A DNA stretch of 64,000 nt from Coenobita brevimanus (GCA_032717465.1 JAVRFU010000151.1:1-64000), one strand, 5' to 3'; shown: positions 22,223 through 34,084, counted from the stretch's first letter. Notes: generated by a model not told the origin, from the letters alone. Numbers and translations are program-made.

Positions 22223-22739
22223 ACCAGATACCAGGTTTAAACTCCCACATACATGTACTGAAGCTGTTTTTACTACACTAAACCCTCGCTACACCAGACA
22301 TGGGATTTAATGGACCCTTTGAGATCCCTGGACAAACCATTGTACATACCAGATATCCTGTTAAATGGGACAAACCAAGTGGACCAACTGAACGACTCTG
22401 GGCCCACCGGACACTTGTTTATCATTTAACATACACTACCAATGACATGGGACGTAGAACACACTGATGCTGGAGGCGGTTCTTCCCAGCATTTGGGCCA
22501 GTCATGAAAAGCAATGCAAGGCTGTGAAATTATGGGCCAAGTCAGTGTAAAATGGACATAGTGTATATATATACACACACACACACACAGTATGCACAGA
22601 AAATACAAAATTATCACACCATGCTCTGCTGTAGTGATTTTTTTTTTCTTTTAAATGAAACAATCATTTTAGGATGTCACCCTTATTATAAGATATCATC
22701 AAACGACAAGATAATCCAAGTACCTCTTATGACTAAACC

Positions 22740-22945
22740 TTTAAGTAACATCACCAAGTATTATGTCACCAAGCATATACTGTAATGTCACCAAGCACAT
22801 ACTGGTACTTCGTCACCAAGTATTGTCACCAAGCATATACTGTAATGTCACCAAGCATATACTGTACTTCGTCACCAAGTATTATGTCACCAAGCATATA
22901 CTGGTACTTAGTCACCAAGCATAGATTTTAATGCCAACAACCATT
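22740..22945 (+). repeat. GTCACCAAGCATATACTGTA minisatellite
   Basis: About eight units of about 20-30 bp, alternating GTCACCAAGTATT and GTCACCAAGCATATACTGTA. A reverse-complement relative occurs at 24090-24215. Confidence 0.75.
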
Positions 22946-23524
22946 TTATAATGCCACTAAGTAATTGTGTTACTAAACAAACTTTGTCAAAAATTGCAGC
23001 TTTCAGCTAGAGTGATCTTCATTCATATGCTTCTAGCAGCTCTAAAATATGGTCATAGTGAGGGACGCCTTCATGTGGTGGCGCTGATGTAACTGGGTGC
23101 TTCTACTGCCCACCCACACAAACATCCCTCAACTATCTCCCAAACATTAGTCGTACCCTGCAGGAGAACAATTTCAACACCCCTCGCCTCATCTTTCAAA
23201 CAACGGTTGTGGGCTGCAGGAACGCAATTTCAGGCTGCAATCCATAGGGTTTATATTTCTAATGAACCTGGAGCCACAGCAACAATATACATGAAGATCA
23301 CTCTACCCAGGTCCACCACGAGGAGGTAAGCTGCTCGGACCCACACCATGCCCGTCCCAACCACCCTTCCATTGGACATGCTGCCATCATCATCATCATC
23401 ATTGCATAGGCCCTGCAGTTTGATATGCTGAAATCTGTGTTGAACGATGGCAATAGACGTTTGACATTTGGAGAAACGTTTCAAACTGGAAGCATTTAGT
23501 CTTCAATTTCTTCTTGATCTTTGT

Positions 23525-23925
23525 CTTTGGAACACTCCGAGAACAGGAAGTGGTGTGTGTGACAAAGAAACCACACCAAGAGCAGGAACTGGTGTGAGAC
23601 ACAGAAACCACACCAGGAACAGGAACTGATGTGTGATGCAAAGAAACCACACCAGGAACAGGAACTGATGTGTGTGACGCAAAGAAACCACACCAGGAAC
23701 AGGAACTGATGTGTGTGACGCAAAGAAACCACACCAGGAACAGGAACTGGTGGGTGTGATGCAAAGAAACCACACCAGGAACAGGAACTGGTGTGTGTGA
23801 TGCAAAGAAACCACACCAGGAACAGGAACTGGTGGGTGTGACGCAAAGAAACCACACCAGGAACAGGAACTGGTGGGTGTGACGCAAAGAAACCACACCA
23901 GGAACAGGAACTGGTGGGTGTGTGG
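23525..23925 (+). repeat. 41-bp minisatellite, about 10 copies
   Basis: The unit is AAAGAAACCACACCAGGAAC followed by AGGAACTGGTGTGTGTGACGC, strictly 41 bp in the right half and slightly shorter on the left (23525-23640). Since three units give 41 codons, long minus-strand F/V/S-rich frames appear. They are repeat products. Confidence 0.85.
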
Positions 23926-24089
23926 AATTGTAAGCTCACGCTGGGAACGGAATCGAATGCTGGCCGAAAAGCAATCCCCGCTGGTGCACGCTTAGCACCT
24001 TCCAAACCAATGTGCATCGAAAAAGTTCTAGCTAGCGAATCAAGCTGGCCCATACCACAGGCTTTATCCGGATATATTTTTTATACAGT

Positions 24090-24215
24090 GTAGCTTGGTG
24101 ACATTTTGGTGACATCGTACTTTAGAATACCTTGGTGACGTTTCGGTGACATCGTACTTTTATAATATATAAAAGTACATCTAATCTGGAAACCTAGCAG
24201 CTTGGTGACATTTTT
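24090..24215 (-). repeat. GCTTGGTGACATT repeat, reverse complement of the 22740 array
   Basis: Copies of AGCTTGGTGACATTTTGGTG and ACATCGTACTTT. On the minus strand they read GTCACCAAG..., facing the array at 22740-22945. Confidence 0.65.
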
Positions 24216-24374
24216 AACAATTAAAAATCTCATCCATTTAGGAAGCTAATGAATTGGAGGCACCCTGGAAGACACACACACACACACACACACAAATGCC
24301 TTTCTAAAGGCTTGCCAGTTACTACAGAATATTCAGGTGGTACATGTGGCTGTGATCAAAAGCGATCTAACTCA

Positions 24375-24505
24375 AGGGGTGTTTGGGGTGCCATGCCCAT
24401 CAGAGCAATGGCGCATAAATCATTGCCATCAGAGCAATGGAGTGAACCAGAGCCATCAGAGCAATGGAGTGTGAACCATAGCCATCAGAGCAATGGTGTG
24501 TGAAG
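24375..24505 (+). repeat. CATCAGAGCAATGG minisatellite
   Basis: Four copies of CATCAGAGCAATGG with spacers GAGTGAACCAGAGC or GTGTGAACCATAGC, period about 24-30 bp. A (CA)n microsatellite lies at 24274-24295. Confidence 0.7.
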
Positions 24506-24509
24506 ACTG

Positions 24510-25480
24510 GGTGGATGTGAAATATGTATCAGCGTCCCACGTATGACATTCAGATAAGTGCTGGTGCCCTGATTAACGAGCAACACATCGGCCCAGACTA
24601 TACTCAATTCAACAAGTCCGACACCATCAGGAATGACATCAGTGCCTTAGGTGTTGATGACCCCACAGATATGGTGCCAGGCAGGGTGAAAATGGCATAT
24701 AGTCCGATTGTTTGTTGTACCCAGGGGTTATGGCCTCAAAAGCGTCCTCTCAGGTACATCCAACACCCACACGGCACATAATAAACATTTGTGATAAAAA
24801 TTACTAAAATCAAAATTGAAAATACATTATTCAATGGAAAATAATATAAAAAAAACAACCACGTGATTGTCACACGCAAGGGCCGAGTGCATGTGATTGC
24901 CGGAACGTCCTCCCTTTGTGACATCTCGCCGTTCACCTTACGTGCCAGTTGTGGGTTCGCGCAGTACAACCTAGGGCCAGGGCATCACATTTAAGACCCC
25001 TTCTTAGCGACCCCCTCGTAAGAAGACCATCCCCACACAACTAGCAAGCATGGCGAGACGACATCAATTTGACAGAAACTGGGAGGCTATGTATGTGTGG
25101 TCTATTCTAAGTACCCAACCATCCAGGCCTCACACGAAGAGAGACAGTGAGAGAGAGGTAAAGGGGAGGGAGGGGGGGACATGACTCAGCCAGGGAAAAC
25201 ACCTGATATTCAGTCAGCTAAACGGTACGGTAAACCATACCATGTCTGGGCTTGGCAAATTTTTACGGCCGGACACCCACTCCTGACACCAACCCTCCCC
25301 AATTCATCCGGGCTTGGGACCGGCATTGAGTTGAGCCGGCATCCTCCTGGGATCAAACGCAACTCAATGGCTGGGTTAAAAGGTTACATACTCCTTCTAA
25401 TTTAACTTGGCCTAAAACTGCCATCTACCCATGATTCCCTGCAAGGTTAACAAGCACCTGTCATCTGGTGTACGGATTAT
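24510..25480. other. Unrecognised segment
   Basis: A frame at 24524-24781 (MYQRPTYDIQISAGALINEQ...) has non-repetitive composition but I recognise no family. There is no further support for a gene and it could be a chance frame or an exon scrap. Confidence 0.3.
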
Positions 25481-25509
25481 TTTTTTTATATTTTTCCTCC
25501 CTCTGTTCT

Positions 25510-25672
25510 GTTATTTTATAATCATCATCATTGGGACCTCCTTGCCCACCCAGGGCAGGGTGAGGAGTAGAAATGTCCAGACAGCCCAAATTTGTCCAAT
25601 CCAATGGGCCACGCTTCCATTCACTCATCATTCAAGCCCACGGAATCCTGGCTGTATCGGATAATTATGCAA
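25510..25672 (-). mobile_element. SINE-like repeat with ATC tail, copy 1
   Basis: ATCATCATC, then GGACCTCC, GTCCAGACAG, CCAATGGGCCACGCTTC, ATTCAAGCCC and TCCTGGCT, in the same order as the copy at 38573-38722. The trinucleotide tail places the 3' end on the left, so it reads on the minus strand. A GTTCGA-type B box is not convincing, so it may instead be a LINE 3' end. Confidence 0.6.
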
Positions 25673-25739
25673 AAACATTCAACATGTTCTGTGGCTTCAC
25701 ATAGCCTAAACATATCCAATAGTCAATCTGGACACTGTC

Positions 25740-26130
25740 ACATTAAAAAAAGGGTTGCCAATTCCCTGATCATGCACTTCTCACAATATTCACCTTCTGC
25801 TTGGCCTACCTCGCCTCCTCCCTCCTTCAAATTCATCCAGCCAGCTCGATCTCTTGTCAGGTCCCTAGCCTCACCAACTTCCATACCTCTCTTCCTCACA
25901 CACTTATCCACCATATCCCTCCACCTTCTCCTTGGCCTACCTCTCCTCCTCCGTCCTTTAAATTCACTCAGGTTAACCTTTTTCACCACTCTATTGTTAT
26001 CCATTCTCTCCACATGACCATACCATCTCAGTACACTCTCTTCGATTCTGGTGTCCACAAACTTCCTCACTCTGCGACTTTCATGAATCACATTATTTCG
26101 TATCCTATCCACTCTCTGTACTCCATATAC
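25740..26130 (-). pseudogene. RTE-like LINE C-terminal fragment
   Basis: The minus-strand frame contains RVRKFVDTRIEESVLRWYGH, VERMDNNRVVKKV and RRRRGRPRRRWRDMVDKCVR, and then an RDLTRDRAGW motif. The (R)W(F/Y)GHVERM ... RGRPR..W pattern is typical of the C terminus of RTE-type LINE polyproteins. The last about 70 bp repeat an internal piece (GGCCTACCTC..CCTCC). Confidence 0.8.
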
Positions 26131-26229
26131 ATATACAAGACAACAGCAATAATAATGCAAATATATCAATGGAAATTACAACAGGAAAAAATCTACATGA
26201 GTAATCAGAAAAATCGCACATCACAAAAC

Positions 26230-26276
26230 AACAACAATAATAATAATAAATAATAATAATAACAATAATAATGTAC
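26230..26276 (+). repeat. (AAT)n microsatellite
   Basis: Imperfect AATAAT run. Confidence 0.8.
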
Positions 26277-26311
26277 AGCAAATGCATAATAACAGGGAGA
26301 GAAAACGAATA

Positions 26312-26612
26312 ACTCTATCTATCTATCTATCTATTGCCAGACGCCTCAATCCCGTTTGGGGTGGCCACAAACAAATCGCCTCCAAGTCGCCCTGTCCCCC
26401 GCCATTTCACTGCCCTGCTCCCAACTCACACCCCCCTCTCTCATATACCTCTCCACCCCATCCCTCCATCTCATCCTCGGTCTCCCCCTCCCTCTTCCAC
26501 CCTCCACCTCACTCACATACACTCTCTTCGTCAGTCTTTCACCCTCCATCCTCTCCACATGGCCAAACCACCTCAGTGTGTTCCTCACAACGCTTCCTAT
26601 CACATCCACATC
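26312..26612 (-). pseudogene. RTE-like LINE 3' end with TATC tail
   Basis: The minus-strand frame runs VIGSVVRNTLRWFGHVERME ... GRGRGRPRMRWRDGVERYMR ... RFVCGHPKRD stop, followed by GGCGTCTGGCAATAGATAGA and a TAGA run. It is over 95% alike to 44060-44340 by eye. It is 5' truncated at about 26612. Confidence 0.85.
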
Positions 26613-26789
26613 GACTAACTCCCCTACATTTATTGCAAGCTAATTAAATAAGCATTTTATAACCTGAGGCTGCTTCCCTCTTTCTCTTTTCTCTCTCTCT
26701 CTCCTTTCTTTTCTGTCTGATTGTAAGTTTACTGTTTCAACGTAAAAACATGACCCCTTTCAGCTCAGTGACTATTTCACTAGTAACCA

Positions 26790-27240
26790 AGGAGATTCTA
26801 GAGTACAACTGCAGTTGATTGATTTGATTAGTAACCAAGGAGATTCTGAAGCCTGATTGCATGAAATAGAAGATTCATTTGATTAGTAACCAAGAAGACT
26901 ACTGTACAATCACATGAATGAGGTTTGATTTGACTAGTAACCAAGGAGTATGATCACTGGGGAGGTTTGACTTGACTAGTAACCAAGAAGTATGATCGCT
27001 GGGAAGGTCTGACTAGTAACCAAGGAGATTCTAGAGTATGATGGCTGGGGAGGTTTGATTTGACTAGTAACCAAGGAGAATCTAGAGTATGATGGCTGGG
27101 GAGGTTTGATTTGACTAGTAACCAAGGAGATTCTAAAGCTTGATTGCAGGAAAGAGGTTTAATTTCACTAGTAACCAAGGAGATTATACAGAATGATTGC
27201 TGGAAATAGGTTTGATTCGACTAGTAACCAAGGAGGCTCT
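26790..27240 (+). repeat. 51-bp minisatellite (ACTAGTAACCAAGGAG)
   Basis: About nine units with ACTAGTAACCAAGGAGATTC, TAGAGTATGATGGCTGG and GGAGGTTTGATTTG. The period is 51 bp between 27012, 27063 and 27114, with shorter units at 26940-27010. Confidence 0.8.
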
Positions 27241-27333
27241 TAATGAACTTAGCCTATAATATTTTTTTAACAATCCAGAAATTAATTTGGTTTGAATAAA
27301 AAAAAAGACAGGTTATAAAATACTTAGCCACAT

Positions 27334-27335
<2 letters not shown>

Positions 27336-27371
<36 letters not shown>

Positions 27372-27376
27372 TAATG
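27336..27376 (+). repeat. (AAT)n microsatellite
   Basis: About 13 ATA/AAT triplets with a single interruption. Confidence 0.85.
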
Positions 27377-27419
27377 ACAAGCTGCTCCTCCACTTATGAA
27401 ATTATAATTATCATCATCA

Positions 27420-28560
27420 ATGTCATTATCTATCTATCAAGTCATTGTTCATTTATCTATCTATATTAGTTTTTATATCACTATAAATTATCTACCACCA
27501 CCGATCTATCATCACCACTACCTATCACAACTGTCTAGCCATCATTATCACCATCTATCTATCATCACAACTGTCTATTCATCATTATCTATCACCATCT
27601 ATTTATCATCATCACAACTGTCCATCCATCATTATCTATCACCATATATCTATCTATCATCATCACAACTGTCCATCCATCATTATCTATCACAATTGTA
27701 TCTATCATCACCATCATCACAACTGTCTAGCCATCATTATCTATCACAATTGTATCTATCATCACCATCATCACAACTGTCCCTCATTGTCTATCACCAT
27801 CTATCTATCTATCACCATCATCACAACTGTCTAGCCATCATTATCCATCACAATTGTATCTATCACCTATCTATCTATCAGAGGAACTCAATTTAGTGGT
27901 GAAGCAACTCTCAACATATCGATCAAACTATCTGTCAGTCTATCTATCTATAATATTTATCTATCTGCCTATCAGTCTACCTATCCACCAATCTATCACT
28001 ATGTATCTATAACATTACCTATCCTATCCACCAATTTATCAGTCTATCTATTACACTTATCTATCAGTCTGTCTATCTATAACACTTATCTATCTATCAG
28101 TCTGTCTATCTATCTATCTATCAGTCTGTCTATCTATAACACTTATCTATCCTAGCCACCAATCTATCAGTCTATCTATTACACTTATCTATCCTAGCCA
28201 CCAATCTATCAGTCTGTCTATCTATAACACTTATCTATCCTATCCACCAATCTATCAGTCTGTCTATCTATCTATCTATCTATCAGTCTGTCTATCTATT
28301 ACACTTATCTATCCTATCCACCAATCTATCAGTCTATCTATTACACTTATCTATCTGCCTATCAGTCTATCTATTACACTTATCTATCTGCCTATCAGTC
28401 TATCTATTACACTTATCTATCTGCCTATCAGTCTATCTATTACACTTATCTATCTGCCTATCAGTCTATCTAAAAGATGCAGCAACTTAACATATCTATT
28501 TCACAGGAGCTCATATGGTGGAGAAACTAACATCTATCTATCTATCAATATATCTATCAT
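27420..28560 (+). repeat. Long TATC-rich compound satellite
   Basis: Two higher-order patterns occur. At 27520-27870, CATCATCACAACTGTC plus TAGCCATCATTATCTATCAC units repeat. At 27900-28480, ATCTATCAGTCTATCTATTA, CACTTATCTATC and CTATCCACCA units of about 45-75 bp repeat. Both are built on TATC. Confidence 0.85.
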
Positions 28561-28604
28561 AAGTGGTGGTGCAACTGTCAACACACTTTAACTTGGTCAA
28601 AGAA

Positions 28605-28890
28605 AATGCTAGTCACAAAGAAGTGCCATGGAGGGATGTACTGCATAGTAATAACACTAGAATATGCTGCTAGTCACAAAGAAGTGCCATGGAGGGATGT
28701 ATTGCATAGTAATAACACTAGAATATGATGCTAGTCACAAAGAAGTGCTATGGAGGAATGTATAGCATAGTATTAGCACTAGAATATGATGCTAGTCACA
28801 AAGAAGTGTTATGTGGGGTTGTACAGCATAGTATTAACACTGGAATATGATGCTAGTCACAAAGAAGTGCTAAGTGGGAATGTATTACCA
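28605..28890 (+). repeat. About 61-bp minisatellite (GCTAGTCACAAAGAAGTGC)
   Basis: Five copies starting near 28609, 28669, 28730, 28791 and 28853, with GCTAGTCACAAAGAAGTGC then ATGGAGGGATGTA and TAATAACACTAGAATATG. A single reversed copy lies at about 31118-31141. Confidence 0.8.
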
Positions 28891-28961
28891 CAAAATTAAA
28901 ATATATTGGCCAAGTTAAAGTGAAAGAAATATTGAATAACTCACGATTTTGATGCATTGTA

Positions 28962-29130
28962 GTTGTAGTGGTGGTGGTGGTAGTAGCCGTAGTAGTAGTA
29001 GTAGTAGCAGTAGTAACAGAAGCAGCAGTACTAGTAGTAGTAGTAGCAGCAGCAGCAGTAGTAGTAGTAGTAACAGCAGCAGCAGTAGTAGTAGTAACAG
29101 CAGCAGCAGTAGTAGTATAGTAGTAGTAGT
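28962..29130 (+). repeat. (AGT/AGC)n trinucleotide repeat
   Basis: Runs of AGT, AGC and AAC triplets. They create a polyserine frame at 28949-29248 that has no other support as a gene. Confidence 0.85.
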
Positions 29131-29469
29131 GCTGACAATTTCCTTATCATCGTCACTACACAGGATGGCCTTGCAGGAGGGCTCCTTGCCTGTAGTTCAT
29201 GGGTCTGCTCCTTTAGACAACTGGGGTAACCAACAACTGAAAAAATAATCTGATTTTAGCAAACGATATCAAGTTAAGGAACTCTCTCATGGTAGGTTTT
29301 ATCTAACCATCTATCTACCTATCTATCCATCTGATCTACCTTATCTATCTATTCATGTATCTACCTAGTAAACAATCACTCTACCTATCTTCTAACAATC
29401 AATTCATCTATTGAACATAATAAACAAACAATAACTTTGTATGCAGGGGAGGTATCATTCATTCATATC

Positions 29470-29655
29470 GTTTCAGTAACATATTATTAATATATTATAA
29501 TCTTCTGAGTAACATTATTAACACATTCCCATCATTGAGTAACACATTAACACATTCCAATCTTTTCAGTAACACATGAACCCATTCCAATCTTTTGAGC
29601 ATCACCAATAACACATTACCATCTTTTTCGTATCACTAACAACGCATTACAATCC
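29470..29655. repeat. AGTAACACATTCCAATCTTT minisatellite, second block
   Basis: Same family and orientation as 21285-21735, about 6 units. Confidence 0.75.
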
Positions 29656-29914
29656 AGTTAAGCATGTGGGAGGCCCGGGGCCCGCTTGGAAGGGAGGCCC
29701 CCTTTCCAACTCCCCCAATGGCATACACCACAGACTGGTAACCTAAATCCTAATATATAAATAGGACACTTTTAGTTAGGAAATACTGAACGGGGACTAT
29801 TCATCCAATGCTGTAATATGTAATGCATAAACACGAAATGAAATGAACACAAGTTGCTCTGATGGGAGGCCCCCTCTTGGGCCCCCCCCTTAATCCGGCG
29901 GTGCAGTGTTGTAG

Positions 29915-30121
29915 TTTCTTGGCTTGCAGGAAACCATTTGGCTTGTCACTCAATGTACAGCCACCTGTAACGAAAAGAAAAGCATTAAGTATTGACAGGA
30001 AAGATGGGAGAAATAGGAAGAGAGGAGGGCAGGCACAGAAAAAGAATGATAAAGGCTAAGGAAGAAGTAGGCAGCACTACATCAAGTGAGTGGATGATGG
30101 TCGCCACCACCTACCACTAAC
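29915..30121 (+). repeat. Interspersed repeat with AATGGTTTCTTGG hairpin, copy 2
   Basis: Near-identical to 22012-22222, from GTTTCTTGG through TACCACTAACT. The pair minisatellite-plus-this repeat occurs twice in the same order (21.3-22.2 and 29.5-30.1 kb). Confidence 0.65.
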
Positions 30122-31860
30122 TCATCAACCTAAAATCCAAAAATGCCTTAGTATACTTATATCCTAGGTCTCTCCATTACCTTTTCTAACATTAATAAGT
30201 ATAATTAATGTAAGTAAATTATTCATGTGGTCAAAATGTGATCAGAATAGAAAAATTACCAAGGCAACCATCTTCTGTGTACCTCTCACAATAAATCATC
30301 ACATAATACACCAAGATTATCTTCACATATATCCTACTAATCTCCATTCACTTCTCAAACATTAGTAAGCATAACAGTGTGCGCAAAATACCTCTAAGTT
30401 CCTTGTCTTGTACAGCCTCTCTCCTGTCTTCCTAGCATCCTCCTACTGTCTTTTTGTGTGTTCTTCTCTTCCATTCTTTTTTCCTTGTCTCGTACAGTCC
30501 TACATGTTTTCCTTATATCCTACGTCCTGTCCTGTTTTCCTGCCATCCTCCTTTCCTCCTGTTTTCTTGACCTTCTAGCCTCCTTCACCCTCCTCCTCCC
30601 CTAAAACCCCAGTTATTATCCTGCTGTCTTCCCTTTTTTCTACACTCCCTTCTCCTTCCAGTCCTTGTATACTTTCCATTCACTACATCCTTACCTCCGT
30701 GCCTTCCTACACTCCTCCTGCCAGTCTTCTTTGCTCCTGTTTTCCTACCCTTCCTCCTCCTCTTCTTGAGTCTCTCTCTCATTGGCTTCTCGGTTCCTCT
30801 GCCCTTATCCTTTTCGTCTCCCTGGTCTCCACCCTTCCTCCGTACTGTCTTCCTTTTCTTCATCCATCTTCTTTGTCTCTTGCTCCTTCCTTCTTCCTGT
30901 CTTAGCATCTTACTCTTTTCTTACCTTCCAGATCTCCTAGAAGAGAACGGGATAAAGAGTAACTTACTGGACGAAATTTGAAACGACTTAAAAACGATCA
31001 ATAAATAACTATACTGTTTTTACACTAACTTGGCTGAGATATGTGTCCTTTGCAGCATATTTCACACAGCTTAATGATAGAAAAAGACAATTCTACGGCT
31101 CTACATCCATTCCATAGCACTTCTTCGTGACTGGCACCGTATTCTTGGGTTAATCTCTCGTTAAAACCCAGTATTCAAGGCGGAGATGTGACAATTTTAG
31201 GCCAAGTTATGGTAAAAAGGGTATAATCACTTAAATACCCTAACCATACTCACCTCTTTCTTACCTCCATTAACTGATTTCACAATAGCTGAATACACAA
31301 GCTGTACCAGGAATTAGGTAAAAGGTGGAATTAGAGATGGGGACTTAACAACTTTCTTAGACTTCACCTCACAATAGCACCAATTATATCCTCAATCAAT
31401 CCTAATTTCCACTTACTTATAATTACCAGTACACAGGAACGTGTTCATAAAATAGCTGCAACTAGAAAAAACTTAAAATTTATCCATTCCTGTCAATAAT
31501 CTATCACAAAACACCAATTTCTTTACCATACCCTCATCCTCCTTATCCCTATTATATAACTTATTTAACATGAATAACAGAAAAAGGTGAATAAAGAGGC
31601 TGTAACAAGGTAGAAAAATGGATCAGGATATCAAGATAACTTTCATCACCTCACAGTAACACAATTTCATCTTAAAACATAAAAATTCCCTTAACATTTA
31701 TATCCTAGTTATCTCCATTTGCTTATCTAACACTAGCAGGCATATTATTGTACATAAATTACCCGCAAGAAGTCAATATATACAGACTTATAGGTGGATA
31801 ATTATCTACACTTTCTTACATTTATTCTCGTAAAAACACGAAGATTTCCTTAACTGAAAT
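30122..31860. other. AT-rich non-coding spacer with a C/T-rich block
   Basis: 30400-30910 is pyrimidine-rich (TCCTCC/TTCC) without a period. The rest is AT-rich and has no recognisable gene. Confidence 0.45.
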
Positions 31861-31863
31861 CTA

Positions 31864-33115
31864 AGAGTGTTTCCCAAACTTTAACATCTGCCGGAACGCT
31901 TCTCAATCGCTGTTGCTTCTTGGCGCGCGCGCGAAAACACAATCGCTGTCGCTTCTTGGCGCGCGCGGGAAAACACACAATTTGTCGCTTCTTGGCGCGC
32001 GCGGGAAAACACACACACACACACACACACAATGATGTGAATCAACTGAAAATCATTGCATAGCTTCGTCATTCTTACAGTCTTCAGTGTGATGTATGGG
32101 CTTGCTTTTGGTGACAGACTATCTGAAAGGATGCTTCTTAGTTGCAGGCGCTTTATCAGGTTCTACATCCAACTTGTGTATTTGTTTTTAGTGGCAATAT
32201 AGCGTGAGAAACCAGCTTCACACCTATACGGTGTTGCAAATGGCATCAGATGTTTCATTGCTCGTTTTGTAATATCAGGATACTCGTGCAAGAGCTTTGC
32301 CCAAAAGATAAGCAGCGAGTCTTTATCAAATGTTGTTCTGAGCGTTTGATCTATTAAAATTTCAATCAGCTGCTAATTTTCCTTCACAGACAGGGTTTGT
32401 CCTATTACAGAACCAGAATCCATAAATGGACAGAGGGTCTGCCTGCCTGAGAAATTATTCCCTCAAAGTATTACTTAATTGCCTTAAATGGTGAACAATG
32501 CATTCTCCTGAACTTCCATCCAACTGCAAGGAATGTTTAGTCAGGAACAGATGAAGAGTTGGAAAACATTCACTTTGTTTTGCCTTTGCACAATCAACCT
32601 AAAAGTTTACTTTGAGAAGATTCAATTTTGTCCTGAACCTTCAGTATGTCACATCTGAGCCTTGCAATGACAAGTGCAGTTCATTTAGTTTTAAAAACAT
32701 CTGTACAGTAAGATAGCCGTTTCACTGACCAGACTTCGTCACTATTTAACAGAGAAAAGCTGTTTCCTGTAAGAAATTTTCTAATCTCATCTTTCGTATC
32801 ACACACACGTGAAAGAATTTTGCCGCGGGATAACCAGCGCACCTCCGTGTGCAGTAACTAAGCACTATGACTGGGCCCCATCTCCTAGCAGTGCCGTACG
32901 CAGCTGCGAATTTCGTGGTCTAGCTCTGATGAAATTTACCACCTTGAATACCTCATCCAGCATAACTTTAGTTCGCATGGCATCCTCATTACTGCAAGTG
33001 CACGTCTATTAAGGCAAGTGTCTGCCTGATGGAGCAACGTTTCTAATAAGAGCCAAAACACCTTTTACTGGGCCTGTCATTGCTTTTGCACCATCAGTGC
33101 AAACGGCTGTTATCT
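31864..33115 (-). pseudogene. Decayed hAT transposase (ZBED5/SCAND3-like)
   Basis: On the minus strand I read VCTDGAKAMTGPVKGVLAL (about 33050-33105), matching the catalytic CTDGAxAM region of ZBED5-type hAT transposases. Next come ARPRNSQL (about 32905) and HGGALVIPRQNSF, a worn form of the HTEVRWLSRGK block (about 32815-32860). Then comes FWAKLLHEYPDITKRAMKHL ending PFATPYRCEAGFS (about 32195-32305), the hAT C-terminal dimerisation domain. Many stops and frameshifts intervene. Near 31864 the sequence AGTGTTTCCCAAACTTT looks like a hAT terminal repeat, suggesting the 3' end of the element. I could not find the opposite end. Confidence 0.75.
31918..32010 (+). repeat. Three 36-bp repeats with CTTGGCGCGCGCGGGAAAA
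   Basis: Copies start at about 31919, 31955 and 31991, each with TGTCGCTTCTTGGCGCGCGC followed by GGGAAAACAC. A (CA)n tract follows. Each copy carries two E2F-like half sites (TTGGCGC and GCGGGAAA). It lies inside the presumed hAT 3' region. Confidence 0.7.
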
Positions 33116-34080
33116 AATTATACTAAGTAGATAAACGTAAGTCAATTACCTGTATCCTGTATATGGGAAGGAAGGGAACTGGTGCGGTGCAGCATCCTTG
33201 CCGGGACGAAATACAGGTTTCTCCCTTCAGATGGGGACGTAACCTGAAAAGGAAGTCAACAATTTTACACCATAAAACAATAAAACTTCCTGACCATTCT
33301 AACCTCTAAACAATATTAACTTGTCTAAATTTAACAAGTGCAATAATGTAGCTAACTTGGTTGAAAATGGTTGAAATCAAAGCCAAGTACGTGGGACGCC
33401 GGCCTCTTTGGCATCTGTTCACGTGAGACGCCGGCCTCTTAGGCGTCTGTTCATCCATCACCATTTACCATCTCAAAACACCAATAACCCTTATGATACC
33501 TCATTCAAAGTTATCTCTATTACCTTTACTAAAACTAGTAACAAGAATAAAGCGGGCAAAACATGTGTAAGTAGTCAAAAACTTGAATTAGGACGGATAC
33601 TTAACGAAGCCAATTCTTCGGCGTCCCCAGCCCCCAATCTCATCAATTATCTGAAAAGCGTCACCATTAAACTATTTCCCTACCATACTCACCTCCAAGT
33701 GATCACCAATAGCCTACCTAAAATCAGTAAATAAAGTAATGCTTGCAAATTAACTGTGACTAATAAAAGAAGGTGAATTAAAGTCGGATGCTTACCACGC
33801 TGTCCTCTTCTCTCAAAATGGCGTCGGGATCTGCTTGGCATTCATAAAATGTCCATTAGCAACTTACTATTAACCGAAAAAGACTTGTTTGGTCTAATTT
33901 TTTCCAGTTTAATATTTCCCTACCTTGGTTGCAGTGAAAGAAAAAATATAAAAAGATAAAACATTCTTATCCACGCGCACCTGCTGAATTTTGGCGCCAA
34001 CCCGCCGATTTCAAAAGCTCAAAGTTTGCTTTACTCATTTCACTTTAAACAGCCCAAAACTGCCATCTGTATATCTAGAC
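33116..34080. other. Spacer, nothing recognised
   Basis: It contains a small direct duplication (GACGCCGGCCTCTT at about 33396 and 33428) and otherwise no gene or known repeat. Confidence 0.35.
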
Positions 34081-34084
34081 CGAT

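Noticed and set aside
23525..23925. Evenly spaced direct repeats as a CRISPR array
   Set aside because: The units are contiguous with no unique spacers, and the sequence is eukaryotic.
23399..24053. Minus-strand frames resembling a repetitive membrane protein (FLFLVWFLCVT)
   Set aside because: Product of a 41-bp minisatellite. Three overlapping frames show the same repeat in different registers.
24524..24781. 85-codon frame as a possible gene
   Set aside because: Non-repetitive, but no family is recognised and there is no splice or promoter context. Kept only as an unrecognised segment.
28949..29248. Polyserine frame
   Set aside because: An AGT/AGC microsatellite. Nothing else suggests coding.
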